The position numbers and the translations under genes are program-made. This document shows, piece after piece, positions 1 through 10,750 of a DNA stretch of 16,230 nt. The DNA is from Xylaria sp. FL1777 (taxonomy: Eukaryota > Ascomycota > Sordariomycetes > Xylariales > Xylariaceae): positions 1-16,230 of the forward strand of contig MU400985.1 in the NCBI GenBank assembly GCA_022578965.1. Direction: 5' to 3'. A model generated the notes under the pieces. That model was given only the letters and a program-made list of their open reading frames with translations, had not been told where the DNA came from and searched no databases. Position 1 is the first letter of the stretch, and each line of letters starts with the position of its first letter.

Positions 1-907
1 ATTATAATAATAACTTTTAATAATTAGTTAAATTGCTAGCTTTAGTTTTTAAAACATATTAGTTTTTATGTTAACTATTAATGCTTTTTTGTTTTGTTAT
101 ATTTAAAGCAATTTAAGCTATAAAAATATTTTATTTATTTTTATTAGTTCTTTTTTTGTAGTATTTTTTATAGCTTTTAATTTTATTTGTTTTTATTTTA
201 AAGTTTTATAAGTTTTATTTTTTTAAGTTTATTTAACAACTAAGTGTTTTAATAATTTATAATTAGTTTAATAACTATATTATTTATAATTATAGTTTTA
301 TTTTTTTAAATATAATTTTTTTTTAAGCTATATTTTAAGCTTTAATAGTTTAAAGTTTTTATAGTTTTATAAGTTTGCTAACTATATTAACTTATTACTT
401 TTTATTATTTATTATTTTTAATTAAATTATTTTTTTAAGTTATATATTAAATAACTTTAATTGTTTATATAATAAATATATTTTTTTATAATTTGTTTTA
501 ATAACTATAAAGCTTTTAAATAGTATTTATATGTTTATTTATTTTAATTTATATAAATAAAGCATTTAGATTTGTTTAGTATAATATTTTTGTTTTAACT
601 TAAAATAGCAACTTTATATTTTTGCTTTAAAAACATATTTTTTAAATTGCTTTATTATTTTTTGTTGTTTTAAACTTTTATAACTTGTACTTTTTTTTTA
701 GGTTAAAAAATCTTTTTCTTTTTATAGCTTTTTTTTTTGTTTTTTTTTTTGGATTAGCATTATTTTTAAAAGTGTTTTTTTTTTCTGCAGTTATAACATT
801 TAACTTTAGATATATCTTAAGGTTATTATTTCTGGACTTTATTAATTTGTTTAAACCTTTATTTAATACTTTTTTAAATATTTTTTTTTTTGTTTTTTTT
901 AGTTTTT
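1..907 (-). repeat. Left copy of long direct repeat (probable gag region of a second Gypsy element A copy)
   Basis: This segment matches 15324-16230 in the same orientation, offset 15323, with only compensating 1-base changes in T tracts. I counted 5 differences in the first 60 bases and about the same density onward, all transitions, so identity is near 90%. The repeat runs off both window edges, so its true ends are unknown. Taking the less mutated base at each site gives a minus-strand frame with about 10% stops and a charged, Lys/Gln-rich product, for example the stretch at 120-180 with no stop. Because the right copy lies just upstream of a protease, I infer a gag-like coding region. A very long LTR is the alternative. 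Confidence 0.75.
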
Positions 908-2141
908 TTAGTTTTAAAGTACTAATTAAATAATTATTAATTAATTATAATAGCTATATTAATATATATATTGATTTTTGCTAGTTTATTTATTTTATAT
1001 AGTTTGTTTTAAACTTAAGTTTTAAATTTACTATAAAATAAATAAAACAATATAAGCTTAAGTAATTTTAAAATTACTATTAATTATTTAAACTTTATAG
1101 CATAATTTATTGCTACTTTTGTTTGTTTTAAGTAGTAAAATGTTTTTTTTACGTGTTTTGCTTTTTAAGTATCTTTAAATAATGCTTTTATTTAATTTTT
1201 AAACTTAATGTAGTTTTTAAAAATTTTTTTTGTTTTTAGCTTAAAGTTAGTTAACTTGTTAGCTTTTAAAAAATCTTTTAAAATAAGTTAAAACTATTTT
1301 AATATTTTTCCTAATAAAAATTATAAAATAATTATTATTTTTTAGTTCTTTTTTATAATAATAGTAAAGTGCTATTTTAAATAAAGTTTAATATAAATTA
1401 AAAAAGCTTTTATATTTATAGATTTATTATAAAGCTTTAAAGTAATAAGTTTAAAACTTTTAATGTTTAATATTTTTAACATTATAAATAATCTTAATAA
1501 TAAAAGCAGTAGTAATAATAAAAAGTTAAGTTTTTTATTTTAAGTTATTACTTTAAGTATAATAATAATAAAAATAAGCGTTAAGTTTACTAGTAGTAAT
1601 ATTAATATTAATTATAGCATAATTATTTATTTAAAACTTTAACTTATTATTATAATAACAATTATTATTGCTGCTTTAATTACTATAGCTAATATTTACG
1701 CTAGTTTAAAAGTTATAATGTTTAATATTTAAGCTGTTTTTTAAGTTAAAACAACTAATTTATTTTATAGCACTAGTATTAACATTAGTTTTTTTTTATT
1801 ATTACTGCTTAACTTTTTTTTTTTTATTACTGCTTTTTTTTTAATAAAAGTAGCTAATAAAAGTACTAAGGTTTGTTATTTTAGTACATTATTAGTTCTA
1901 AAGGTTTTTAAAATCTTTAAACTTAATTTTTGACTTTTTATTTTTAGTAATATAACTTAGATCTAGTTTTATTAATTATTAAGTAAAGTTTATTTATATA
2001 ATACCTTTAAATATTTTTGTTTTTTAAATATTTTTTTAATATACTTTTAAAAGTTTATTTTATAAATCGTTTGTTATTTAATTCTTTATACTAATATTTG
2101 TTTTTATGTATTAAGTTTTATTAATTAAAAAGCTATTAAAA
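908..2141. other. Gene-less T-rich stretch, probable 3' region/LTR remains of element A
   Basis: No decodable gene was found here. The + strand is strongly T-rich like the element A sequence on the right, and unlike element B that follows. It contains low-complexity AAT/TAA-rich stretches (about 1480-1690) and long T tracts (about 1780-1850). If two element A copies are in tandem, the shared LTR and untranslated sequence should lie here and in 10751-11399, but the single copy in this window prevents marking LTR ends. Confidence 0.4.
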
Positions 2142-2635
2142 TATAATAGATTTATTATATATTAATATAATAAGTTTGCTTTTAAAGTTTTAATTTGTAA
2201 GTAATAATAGAATTTTTAACAGTAGTTTATTAAAAAAGTTTTTGAAGTACTTTTATTACTATGCATTAATAAAGGTTTTAAGGATTTAAAAGTAATAAAT
2301 ATATTAATACTTAGCAGTTATAAAAAATTAATAGCTAAAGAACTAAAACTAAGTAAATAACTAGATATAAAAAATGCATAATTATATAAATAAAAAAAAG
2401 ATAAAAAAAGTAATAACTTTTTTTAAATTACTGCAAGTTTAGTAAGCATTAAATTACCGTAAGCTTAATAAGCTTTAAATTACTATAAGCTTAGTAAGCT
2501 TTAAATTACTGTAAGCTTAGTAAGCTAAGTAAATTATTATGTGACTTTACCTTTAGCTAGCAAAAAAAAAGGTGCAAAATATGTATAAAGGCATCGGGCT
2601 GCTTTAAAGGCCACTCCTGTGCTAATTTCGTAATA
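2142..2635. repeat. Left LTR-like direct repeat of element B
   Basis: Aligns end to end with 10256-10750 with one 1-base indel in an A run and otherwise transitions. The left edge reads TATAATAGAT where the right copy has TGTAACGGAC, the expected mutated form. The inner end (about 2570-2630) is unusually well preserved and still holds GGCATCGGGC and GGCCACTCC. It contains the 26-bp tandem array at 2425-2525. No primer-binding site can be proven, although TAGCAAGC just inside (from 2637) could be a mutated TGG-type start. Confidence 0.82.
2425..2525. repeat. 26-bp tandem repeat, about 3.9 copies, in left LTR-like repeat
   Basis: Units start at 2425, 2451, 2477 and 2503, each beginning AAATTAC and carrying a TAAGCTTA-like core; the last is cut to 23 bases. 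Differences between units are mostly transitions. The same array in the same place in the right repeat shows it was present before the two copies diverged. In LTRs such arrays can be enhancer-like elements; that role is a guess here. Confidence 0.88.
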
Positions 2636-4740
2636 ATAGCAAGCATATATTATATATTATAAAAATAATAATAAACATAAATAGCTATATTATTTATAAT
2701 GCAATTAAAACTGTTTTTTATTATTAAATTACTTATAGTATACTTTAGTAAAAAAATTAAAGCTAATAGTTTAACAAAAAAAAACTTAAAAGTTAATAGC
2801 TTAATTAAATTAAAGTTAATTTTTGCTTTTTTAGCTTTAGCTTTATAGCACTTAAAGTTTTTTTATTATTTGTTTAAGTTTTATTAAACATAATATTAAA
2901 CTTTATTAAATTAATTAATATTTATAGCAGTTTATTTATTGCTTGCTTTTTTAATTATTAGTTTAATTTAACTTTTTATTTTTTAAATTATATAGCAAGC
3001 TTTTAAAGCATAAATAATAATAGCTTAATTATTTTATATAAATTTTAAATACTATATAATAAAACTACGTAAATCTTTTAATGTAACTTTAAATTTAAGC
3101 TTTTATAGCTTATTATTATAATTATAAACATAATAATTATTGCTATAAATAAAACAGCGCAAAATATTACAGCAGTATTAATTATATTTATAGTTTATAT
3201 AATAAAATCTATATAATTATTTTTAAAAGTTTTTTTCGAAAACAAATATAGCTTTTTTAGCAATATAATATTAATTAAAGTTTTTAAGCTAGCATAAAGT
3301 TTTTATGCTTAATTATACTTTATTATTACAAAAGTAAATAATAATATATTTAATATAAATAAAAATAATTATACTAAAATTATTATTTTTAATAAAGCTA
3401 AAGCTATAAATATAAATAAAATTAATAATAACAAAATTATATTTGTAATTTTATGCTGCAGTAATAGTTTAAATGTTAATTTTCTTAAAACAAATTTTAA
3501 TAGAACTATATTTATTGTAGCAAAGTTTTAATAAATTTGCTTAAGCATTATATAAAGTAATAACGTTTATAAAAAAACGTTTGCTATTTATATAACATAA
3601 ATTAAATCGTTAAATTATAAAAACTAAATATATAGCATAATTAGCATTAATATAATTAATTATGCTATTTTTAAATATACTTTTATTATTACTTTTAATA
3701 ATAATTATTAGCAAAAAACTAAAGTAACTATTATAAAAAATAAACTTAAAAATTTTTTTATTAATATATAAAGCTTTATAAATTTAAAGTTATTTAAGTT
3801 TTACTATTTTATTATTATAAAAAGTTTTAAATATAAAGTTAAATATATTACTTTTACTGCAATAATTAATATATAAGTAATATATAAATATAGCTTAAGC
3901 ACGTTTAATACGTATATTTAATAGCAATATTTATATTTATAACGTAAAAAAATTAAAAAATAACAAAGCATTATTTTTAGTTTTATAAGTATTTTTTTTA
4001 AAAAAAAAAAGCTATATTTATTTATTATTGCTTAAAAATAATCTAACTATAATAAATAAATACTTAGTTAAAAAAATAAAAGCGTTTAATTTAATTATAT
4101 AGCAATTTTTGTTAATTTAAAAAACTATAACGTTAAAAATATTAATAAAGCTTTTTATAATATAAAATATATATATAATAAAATTAGCTAACTAATAAAC
4201 TATTTTAACTACTTTTTTAAAAGGTTTACGTTAAACTTTAGCACTTTTTTTGCACTAATGCTTTAAGTTTAATTTTTAAAAGGAAAAATTAAATATAATA
4301 TAAAAAGCAAGTTTAAAGCTTATATTTTAACTTAAATATTTCTATATAGCTAACTTAACTAATTTTAATAACTTTTACATTATAGCATTATTATTAAACA
4401 AAATATATACTTAGTTTAAAAAAAAAGTTATAAATAATTTAGCAAATAATAAATTAATAAAATCTTTAATAATTATTAGTTTTTTATTATTTATAGTAAT
4501 ACGCTTAGCAGCTATAATAATTATAAATACATAAATAATGCAAGTTTTATAAAAGCTAATATATTAAAAAAGCTTTTTAGCAAAATTATTAAGCTATATA
4601 TTTTATTAACTAATAATAAACATTTAAAGTTAAATATAAGCTTTATTTTTTTAAAATTCTAAAAAAAAGTTAAAATTAAGTTGCAATTTAAACAGTTTGT
4701 TATTTTAGTTTATTACTAGCTATTAAATATTTAAGGTTTC
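2636..4740 (-). pseudogene. Unrecognised decayed coding remains, left part of element B
   Basis: I do not recognise a gene here. On the minus strand, the frame whose codons start at positions divisible by 3 has open runs, for example about 4021-4080 and 4441-4560, and a stretch near 3061-3120 that reads VTLKDLRSF. The codon-aligned + frame is also fairly open from about 3100 to 4663, so strand is not certain. No RT, integrase, transposase or helicase motif was seen. It may continue the large frame at 4741-8280 or be a separate gene, or the 3' part of another nested copy. Confidence 0.3.
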
Positions 4741-7700
4741 TTAATTTAAATTACTTAATTTTTCCTAACTATTTTTTTTTATTTAATTTAATTTTGTTTA
4801 ATTGCTATTTATTTAACTTAAGTTTTCTTAATTATTTTTTTTTTGTTTATTATTTATAGTTTTTTATTTATTATTTTTTAATTGTTTTTTTTTAAAAAAT
4901 TTCTTTTGTTTTTTATTATTTTTTTTAAAAACAATATTCTTTAATATAGTTTTATATTTTTTGTTAACTTAAAATAAAATATTATTAAAGTAAACTTTAG
5001 CAAAAAGATTTTATTTTTGTTTTTTTTTGCTTTTTTTTAGCTTTTTATTAGCAGCAAGCTTAATAAAGTTATTAAAAATAAACTTAAGCATATTTAGCTT
5101 TACTATAATTAGTTTAAAAGTAAATTTAATAATATAAAAATTGCTTAAATTAATTAAACTTTATATAAAAAGTTTAGCAAAAAATATTATAACTATAGTT
5201 TTACTTGCATTAAAATAATTAATAAAAAACTTTATGCTATAAAAAACTTTAAGCAAATTAAAGTTAATAAAATTATATTATTTTTTATTTAAGCTAAAAT
5301 ATTTATTATATAGCTTAATAAATTTTTGCTTTATAATGTTTACTAGTAAGATTTTTTCTGTTTTTAGTTCGTTAGTTAAAAATAATATAAAATCATAAAA
5401 ATTAATTTATTTTGCTTTATTTATAGTTAAATTAATTATTAAAGCTATTATAATAAAAGTTTTGTTAAGTTTAAACTTTTTAAACTTAATTTTAATTTTA
5501 AGTGCTATAAAGCTTATTAATTACTAAAGTATTTTATTAATAATTTAGTTAAAAAAATAATAAATAGCAAAAAAAACTATAAAATTTATATATTTATAGT
5601 ACTTAAAATTAAAGTTATTTGTTTATTAAAAAAAATTAAGCTTAATAAAATTTTTTTTAAAAACTATAATTATAGCAGCTATAGCTTTTAATTTATTTTT
5701 GCAAGTTTTTTTTTAAACTATTTAAAAAAAAGAAAGTTTTATGTTAAAATTGCTTATTTATACATTTAAGCAATAAAAAAGTCTAATAGCATTAGCTTTT
5801 TTAATAAAGCTAGCATTAAAAATCTTAAAGTAAAATAGCTTATATTTGCTATAATATAGCTTTTAATACAAATAATATAATGCTTTAAAATATAAAACGT
5901 AGTTTAATGCCTAGTACTAGTTTTTGCTTAGCTATATATAAAGTATAATATATAATAAAAGCTTTTTAACGTTTTTTATAAAAAGCTTAAACTAGTTTTT
6001 TTTTTATAAAATAATAACTTAAGTTTTAAAACATTATTTGTAGTTTTTTTATAACTTAATTTTATTATTATTATTATACTTTAAAAAATATTCTAATGCT
6101 TATTTATTTATAAAAATAGTTTATTTTGCTTTAACTGTTTTATTTAATGCTGCAATAAATACTTTGTTAAAATAACTAAAAACATATATAATTAAGCAAG
6201 CTTTATTGCTTTAATTAATATTATAAGCTTTATAAACTGCTTTAATAATCTTTTTTATAATTATTTAAATAATTTTATTTTTATTTACGCTTATATTTAA
6301 AAGTTAAAAAACTATATATAAAATGTTATATAATTTTAGTTATAATTTATTACTAAAACATAAAATAAAAAATAACTTATAAAGTTCTTTAAAAAACATT
6401 ATTTATGCAGTAATAAAATTATAAGCGTTTTAACTAATTATTAGCATTATTACCTTTAATGCAAAAAAGCAGCTAGTATATTTTGCAATTTTGTTTTAAT
6501 AGTTATATTTATAAGCTACTATATATAACAATTAAACTAATCTTTTAACTATGTTTAAAAAAACCTTAAAAGCTTTTTACTAAGCAAAATTAGCTTATAA
6601 GTAATTAATAAGCTTTTTAATAGCACTAAAAACTTTTTTTTAAACATAACGCTTAAATAAAGCATAATAATTTAAATCGCAAAATTAATAGCAATTTATA
6701 AAAATTAATGCAGCAATTTAAGTTTTGCAGTTATAAGCAAAAAGCATAATTTGTACTAATTGTAGTTTTTTTGCGTTAATTATTACTTTTTTAATGCTTT
6801 TAAAAATCTTAATAAATATTACGCTAAATATATTAATAAAAAACTTAACATAATTAAAAAATACTATATAATAAATAACATTAATATATATAAAAATATT
6901 AAATATAAACTTAATTTTTATAACTAAATAATATAGCTTAAACTTAATATTTATAAAGCTAACAAAAAAAGCTTAATTATAAATAAATTTTATAAAAATT
7001 TTAATAACTTTTAAATTTTAAATAATTATATTATATTTTATTGTAGTTAATACAAAAACTTTATACTTACTATAGTTTTTTAGCTAATAAACATGCTTAA
7101 TAAACAGTTAAAAAATATTAAAGCACGTATTATTAAGCTTAATAATAGTTTAGTATTTTTAACCTTTTATAACACTAATGCTTAAAACATATTTAAATAT
7201 ATATAATATAATTAAAAATAGTTTTTTTTACTTAAGCTTTTTATTGCTTAAACGTTTTTATTGTATAAATATACTTATAATAGCAGCTATTGTTTATATA
7301 ACATAAGCACTTTTATATTTGCTATGCTTATTAATTTAAAAAGCTGCTTAAACTAGCTTTTAAGTTTTATTATTAAATTTTAAAAGTTAAGCAACATTAC
7401 TAGTATAAAAATAAACTTTTAAAAATAATTTATAGTTTTTTTTTTTTTTTTCTAAAGTAATAAAAAAAGAAAAAATAATATAAACTAAACAAAGCAAAAT
7501 AAAGTAAGCGTTATAAGCTTAGCAAATATTACAAAATAGTATATATAACAATTTATAATTTTTTTTACAATGTTTAAAATGTTTGCAAATGTAATAACTA
7601 TTAATATTAGTTTAATATTTGCAATTAAAATAGTTATAAATAATACTAAAACATTTAACGCATAAATAAACTAAATAAACAATAATATAATATATTTAAT

Positions 7701-8280
7701 TAATTATATTACTAATAATAAATAATTAAACTTTATAATTTTTATTAGTAAAAAAGCTAGTATAGTTTTTATAAAATTTATTATAAATATATTTATGTTT
7801 TAAGTTATTTAAAAAAGCAAAACTAGCTTACTAATAAACAAAAGCTTAATTAATAGCATTTTTGTAATTTTTATTATTATTAATATTAAATTTTTGCAAA
7901 AAAAGTTATATATACTTAATATTAATAAGTTTTAACTTTTAAAAAAATGCGTAAATTTTACTTAAAATAGTATTGTTAAACAAATTAATATTAAATATTA
8001 TTAAGTTATTAATAATTGCTTTATAAAAAACAAATGTAGTATTAAAACAGTTAAAATTCTAAATAACACTTAAAATAATATAAATAAAAAGCTTAAAACT
8101 TGCAAAATATTTATAAAAGCTATTAAAAATAATAACTAATTTGCTATTAATAATAATAAAAAATATATAATTTTTTGTAGTATTACTAAATACTTTATTA
8201 AGCTAAATATAATAGCTAATATTATGCTTAATTTAAATTTAAGCAGTTTTAGCTTTAAAAACGTTTTTAACTTTAAATAA
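4741..8280 (-). pseudogene. Large unrecognised minus-strand reading frame with a Cys/His cluster
   Basis: The minus-strand frame with codons starting at multiples of 3 stays readable for about 1,180 codons, with no shift needed. It includes stop-free stretches of 60 codons (6721-6900) and 40 codons (5281-5400), hard to expect in DNA this rich in TAA. Stops elsewhere fit mutated Gln/Trp codons. A zinc-finger-like cluster lies at 7522-7662: CxxC (7651-7662), Cys at 7623, CxHxxHC-like residues (7567-7587) and another CxxC (7522-7533). The middle (about 6060-6900) reads like a helical domain; the C-terminal end (about 4860-5060) is very Lys-rich. No RT YxDD, DDE or other transposon motif was found. 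The codon-aligned + frame is also fairly open, so strand is likely rather than proven. Function unknown; it could be cargo, a structural protein or an older nested element. Confidence 0.42.
7522..7662 (-). other. Cys/His zinc-finger-like cluster in the unknown frame
   Basis: Read on the minus strand, this piece has LCVKC, then a Cys 9-10 codons later, then YICKHFKHCKK and FCNIC. The spacing of CxxC pairs and CxxHxxxHC suggests zinc binding, but it does not match the Gypsy nucleocapsid knuckle (CX2CX4HX4C). Cys codons (TGT/TGC) survive although Cys-to-Tyr is common elsewhere in the window. Confidence 0.35.
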
Positions 8281-9128
8281 ATAAAGCATTATAACTATTT
8301 TTTAATAAAAGTAAAAAATTACAGTATAAAAAAATATCAAATAGTTAAAAAATAAATATAAAACTAAATCTTAAATATAAAAATGCAGTTTAATATATAT
8401 AAAGCAAAAATGTTTTATAAAGTAAAAAGTATATAATTATAAAGCAAAAAAAATTATAAATATAAAGCAAAAAAACAGTTTAAAAACTAAAAATATATAA
8501 AGCAAAAGTAATATAATTGCACGCAATTTAAAAACTAATTATATATAAAATTAAAGCTGCTAAAAAATTGCAGAAAAAAAAATATACAAAATACTTAATA
8601 ATAAATAAATATGCTTTACTTGCAAAAAAAGCATGCTAAAAAAAATATATATTAATTAACTAATATACTTAAATACTTATATATTTATAACTTTACTAAA
8701 ACGCTAAAAAAATTAAAAATATTTATTAAAACTTTATAAATAAACTTATATGTTTATATAGTTAAAATACTTATATAAACCTTTTGCTTTAGCTTTTTAG
8801 TTAATTAATAATAGCTATAAAAGCATACTAAACCTTTTAACGTTTTATTTAAAACGTAAAAAATTTAAGTAATATTAAAAAAGTATACTTAATTATTATA
8901 ATACACTTTTAAAGTAATAAGCAATAGCGTTTTTATAGTTAAATAGTATAATATAAAACTTTATGTTTTAGTACGCTTATAATATATTTTTACTAGCTTA
9001 AAAATATTTTGTTTAATTTGCTCCGCTAGTTTTTATGTTTTAATATTATAGCTATATTACTTAATCTTATAATATAATTAAATTTTGTTATAAAAAAAAA
9101 ACAAAAATAGCTTAATGCAAACATAATT
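8281..9128. other. Element B interval without an assignable gene
   Basis: No gene can be named. On the + strand, 8463-8640 in one frame gives a charged Lys/Gln/Ala-rich, coiled-coil-like peptide with few stops (for example AAKKLQKKKYTKYL). This may be a shadow or the end of a small decayed gene. The T-rich stretch around 9120-9180 follows the end of the integrase frame and could be its untranslated region. Confidence 0.3.
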
Positions 9129-10254
9129 TTATATTTTATTTATAATTTATTTTTATTTATTTTTATTATTAAAACTTTTAAGCTTTAGCTTAAAGCAATT
9201 AAACTTATTTAGTTTAGCTAGCTTTAAATATTTAATAAATATTTTGTTGCGCTATTAAAGCTATTTAAAAAGTTTAATTTAAAAACAAAAAAAACTAATG
9301 CATTTTTTTACTTTAAAAAGGCCAACTTTGCAAAAACTTAACTTCGTTTAGTTCTATAAATAATAACTAAGCAAGCTAAGCTTAAAAAGCTTAATATATA
9401 TAAAATCCTTTTTATGTATTATTAAAAGCTTTATGTGTTATATATTGTAATAGATTTTTATTTATGCTTAAGCTAAGTAAACAGTATTAAATATTTTTTA
9501 TTTAAGCTATTATTGTTTTTTTGCAAAATTGTTTTTAATTTTAAAATTAATAAAAAAAAAAGTTTTAGCTTTATAGCTATATAAAAGCTTAAAAAGCATT
9601 TTGCTTATTATTAATAACATAAAAATATTAAAATAGTAAGCAATATAACTTATATAGTTTTTTTAGTTAAAAAAGTTAAGCTAAGCTTTTATAAGTGCAA
9701 TTATATAAGTTTAAAATATTTAAATAGTTTGTTTAATTTGTTTATTAATTGCTTAATAATATATTACTACAAGTTATATTATAACTTTTTTTGCTTTATA
9801 TAAAGCTGTTTATAATGTACTTATAAGTTTAAAGTTAGCATTAAATATAAATTTATTAAATAGTTTTTAATTTAAGTAAACTTATTAAATATAAGCTTAA
9901 GCTTAATTTATAGCGTTTTAATTATTATAACTAAAAATATATTTAATAGCTTTAAACGTTTTATATATAACTATAAAAATTATATTATAGCTATATTTAA
10001 ATTTTAGTAAACCAACAATAAAATTAAAACATAAAATAAATAAAAAAAGAACTAATATAAAAATTAGTTAAAAATTACTATATAGCTTATAAGTAGCTTT
10101 TTTAGCCATTTTATAGTTAAAACAGCTGCTTATATATTTAATAATATGTTTCTTTAAGTTAAAATAATATATAATAGCTTGCAAGTAATTATATATATGC
10201 TTAATTTTTATATATGCTTTATTATTATAAGCTAACTATATTACTTTAGTATAA
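9129..10254 (-). pseudogene. Gypsy-type integrase of element B, mutated (zinc-binding, DDE core and GPF C-terminal region)
   Basis: About 375 codons in one frame without a shift. Order on the minus strand: a linker reading VI*LAYN (LAHD-type), the zinc-binding part with CFNYK at 10113-10124 (CxxC with the second Cys now Tyr), a KPYG-like KLYS segment, then the core NFIVGL, FNANFKLIS and INKQIKQT. The triad falls at 10023-10025 (Asp now Asn), 9840-9842 (Asp now Asn) and 9732-9734 (Glu now Lys), spaced D-x60-D-x35-E as in retroviral/Gypsy integrases. The C-terminal KLSFCKVGLFKV (GPF motif at 9315-9323) and a YLKLAKLNKF tail (YLKPAxPDxF type) follow. The stop at 9129-9131 may be original or mutated. 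Its 5' side touches the LTR-like repeat, with no RT or RNase H upstream, which is abnormal for Gypsy order. It is clearly different in sequence from the element A integrase. Confidence 0.85.
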
Positions 10255-10255
10255 A

Positions 10256-10750
10256 TGTAACGGACTTGTTATATATTAATATAACAGGTTTACTTTTAAG
10301 GTCTTAATTTGCAGGTAATAATAGGATTTTTAATAGTAGTTTGTTAAGGAAGTTTTTAAGGTACTTTTATTATTATGCATTAATAAAAGTCTTAAGAGAT
10401 TAAAAGTAATAAGTATATTAATGCTTAGCAGTTATAAGAAAATTAATAGCTAAAGAACTAGAACTAAGTAAGTAATTAAATATAAAAAGTGCATAATTAT
10501 ATAAACAAAAAAAAAGTAAAAAAAGTAATAACTTTTTTTAAATTACTGCAAGTTTAGTAAGCATTAAATTATTGTAAGCTTAGTAAACTTTAGATTACTG
10601 TAAGCTTAATAAGCTTTAAATTACTATAAGCTTAGTAAGCTAAATAAATTATTATATAATTTTAGCTTTAGCTAGCAAAAGAAAAAATGCATAGTATATA
10701 TAAAAGCATTAAGCTGCTTTAAAAGCTACTTTTGTGCTAATTTTATAACA
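10256..10750. repeat. Right LTR-like direct repeat of element B
   Basis: Partner of 2142-2635. The inner edge keeps the least mutated terminus, TGTAACGGACTTG, followed by a palindrome-like TTATATATTAATATAA. The outer edge ends TTATAACA. It carries the matching 26-bp array at 10540-10643. Read on the minus strand it starts TGTTA and ends CCGTTACA, also a normal fungal Gypsy LTR form, so the ends alone do not fix orientation. Confidence 0.82.
10540..10643. repeat. 26-bp tandem repeat, four copies, in right LTR-like repeat
   Basis: Units start at 10540, 10566, 10592 and 10618 with AAATTA/AGATTA starts. Copy number equals that of the left repeat, so no unit was gained or lost since the two repeats separated. 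Confidence 0.88.

Larger units (their letters stand above)
2142..10750 (-). mobile_element. Element B: 8.6 kb LTR-like-bounded unit carrying an integrase remnant but no visible RT
   Basis: Two direct repeats of 494 and 495 bp bound 7.6 kb of internal sequence. The repeats begin TGTAACGG (right copy, less mutated) and end with TAACA, so they have TG...CA ends typical of LTRs. The unit interrupts element A sequence: both flanks are T-rich on the + strand, and A's coding end lies about 650 bp to the right. Inside, a Gypsy-type integrase on the minus strand starts immediately next to the right repeat and ends near 9129; farther left are unrecognised minus-strand frames. The 5-bp flanks (TAAAA left, TTATT right) do not form a target-site duplication even allowing transitions, so simple insertion is not shown. 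It may be an LTR element rearranged internally, a composite, or sequence caught between two solo LTRs. Confidence 0.6.

Noticed and set aside
685..933. 82-codon open frame on the + strand starting with T-rich codons (TTG start)
   Set aside because: The product is almost all Phe/Leu from T tracts, lies antisense to the gag-like region, and the matching frame in the right repeat copy is broken by a stop about 20 codons in. It is a composition artefact.
2425..2525. Possible CRISPR array
   Set aside because: Units are contiguous without spacers and the context is a eukaryotic retroelement.
6262..6290. YLNNFIFIY on the + strand, resembling a mutated RT YLDD box
   Set aside because: Surrounding + strand residues do not fit RT motifs (no DYRxLN, no FGLxNAP upstream in frame), and the codon-aligned minus frame around it is the more protein-like reading.
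6721..6900. Cysteine-rich + strand reading (CTNC / FCVN) resembling fungal zinc-cluster proteins
   Set aside because: It needs a change of frame between the two Cys groups, while the minus strand is open without a single stop for 60 codons over the same bases.
2142..10750. Element B as a DNA transposon with terminal inverted repeats
   Set aside because: The end repeats are direct, nearly 500 bp long and LTR-like; only the very short TGTWACG termini are inverted, as in ordinary LTRs.
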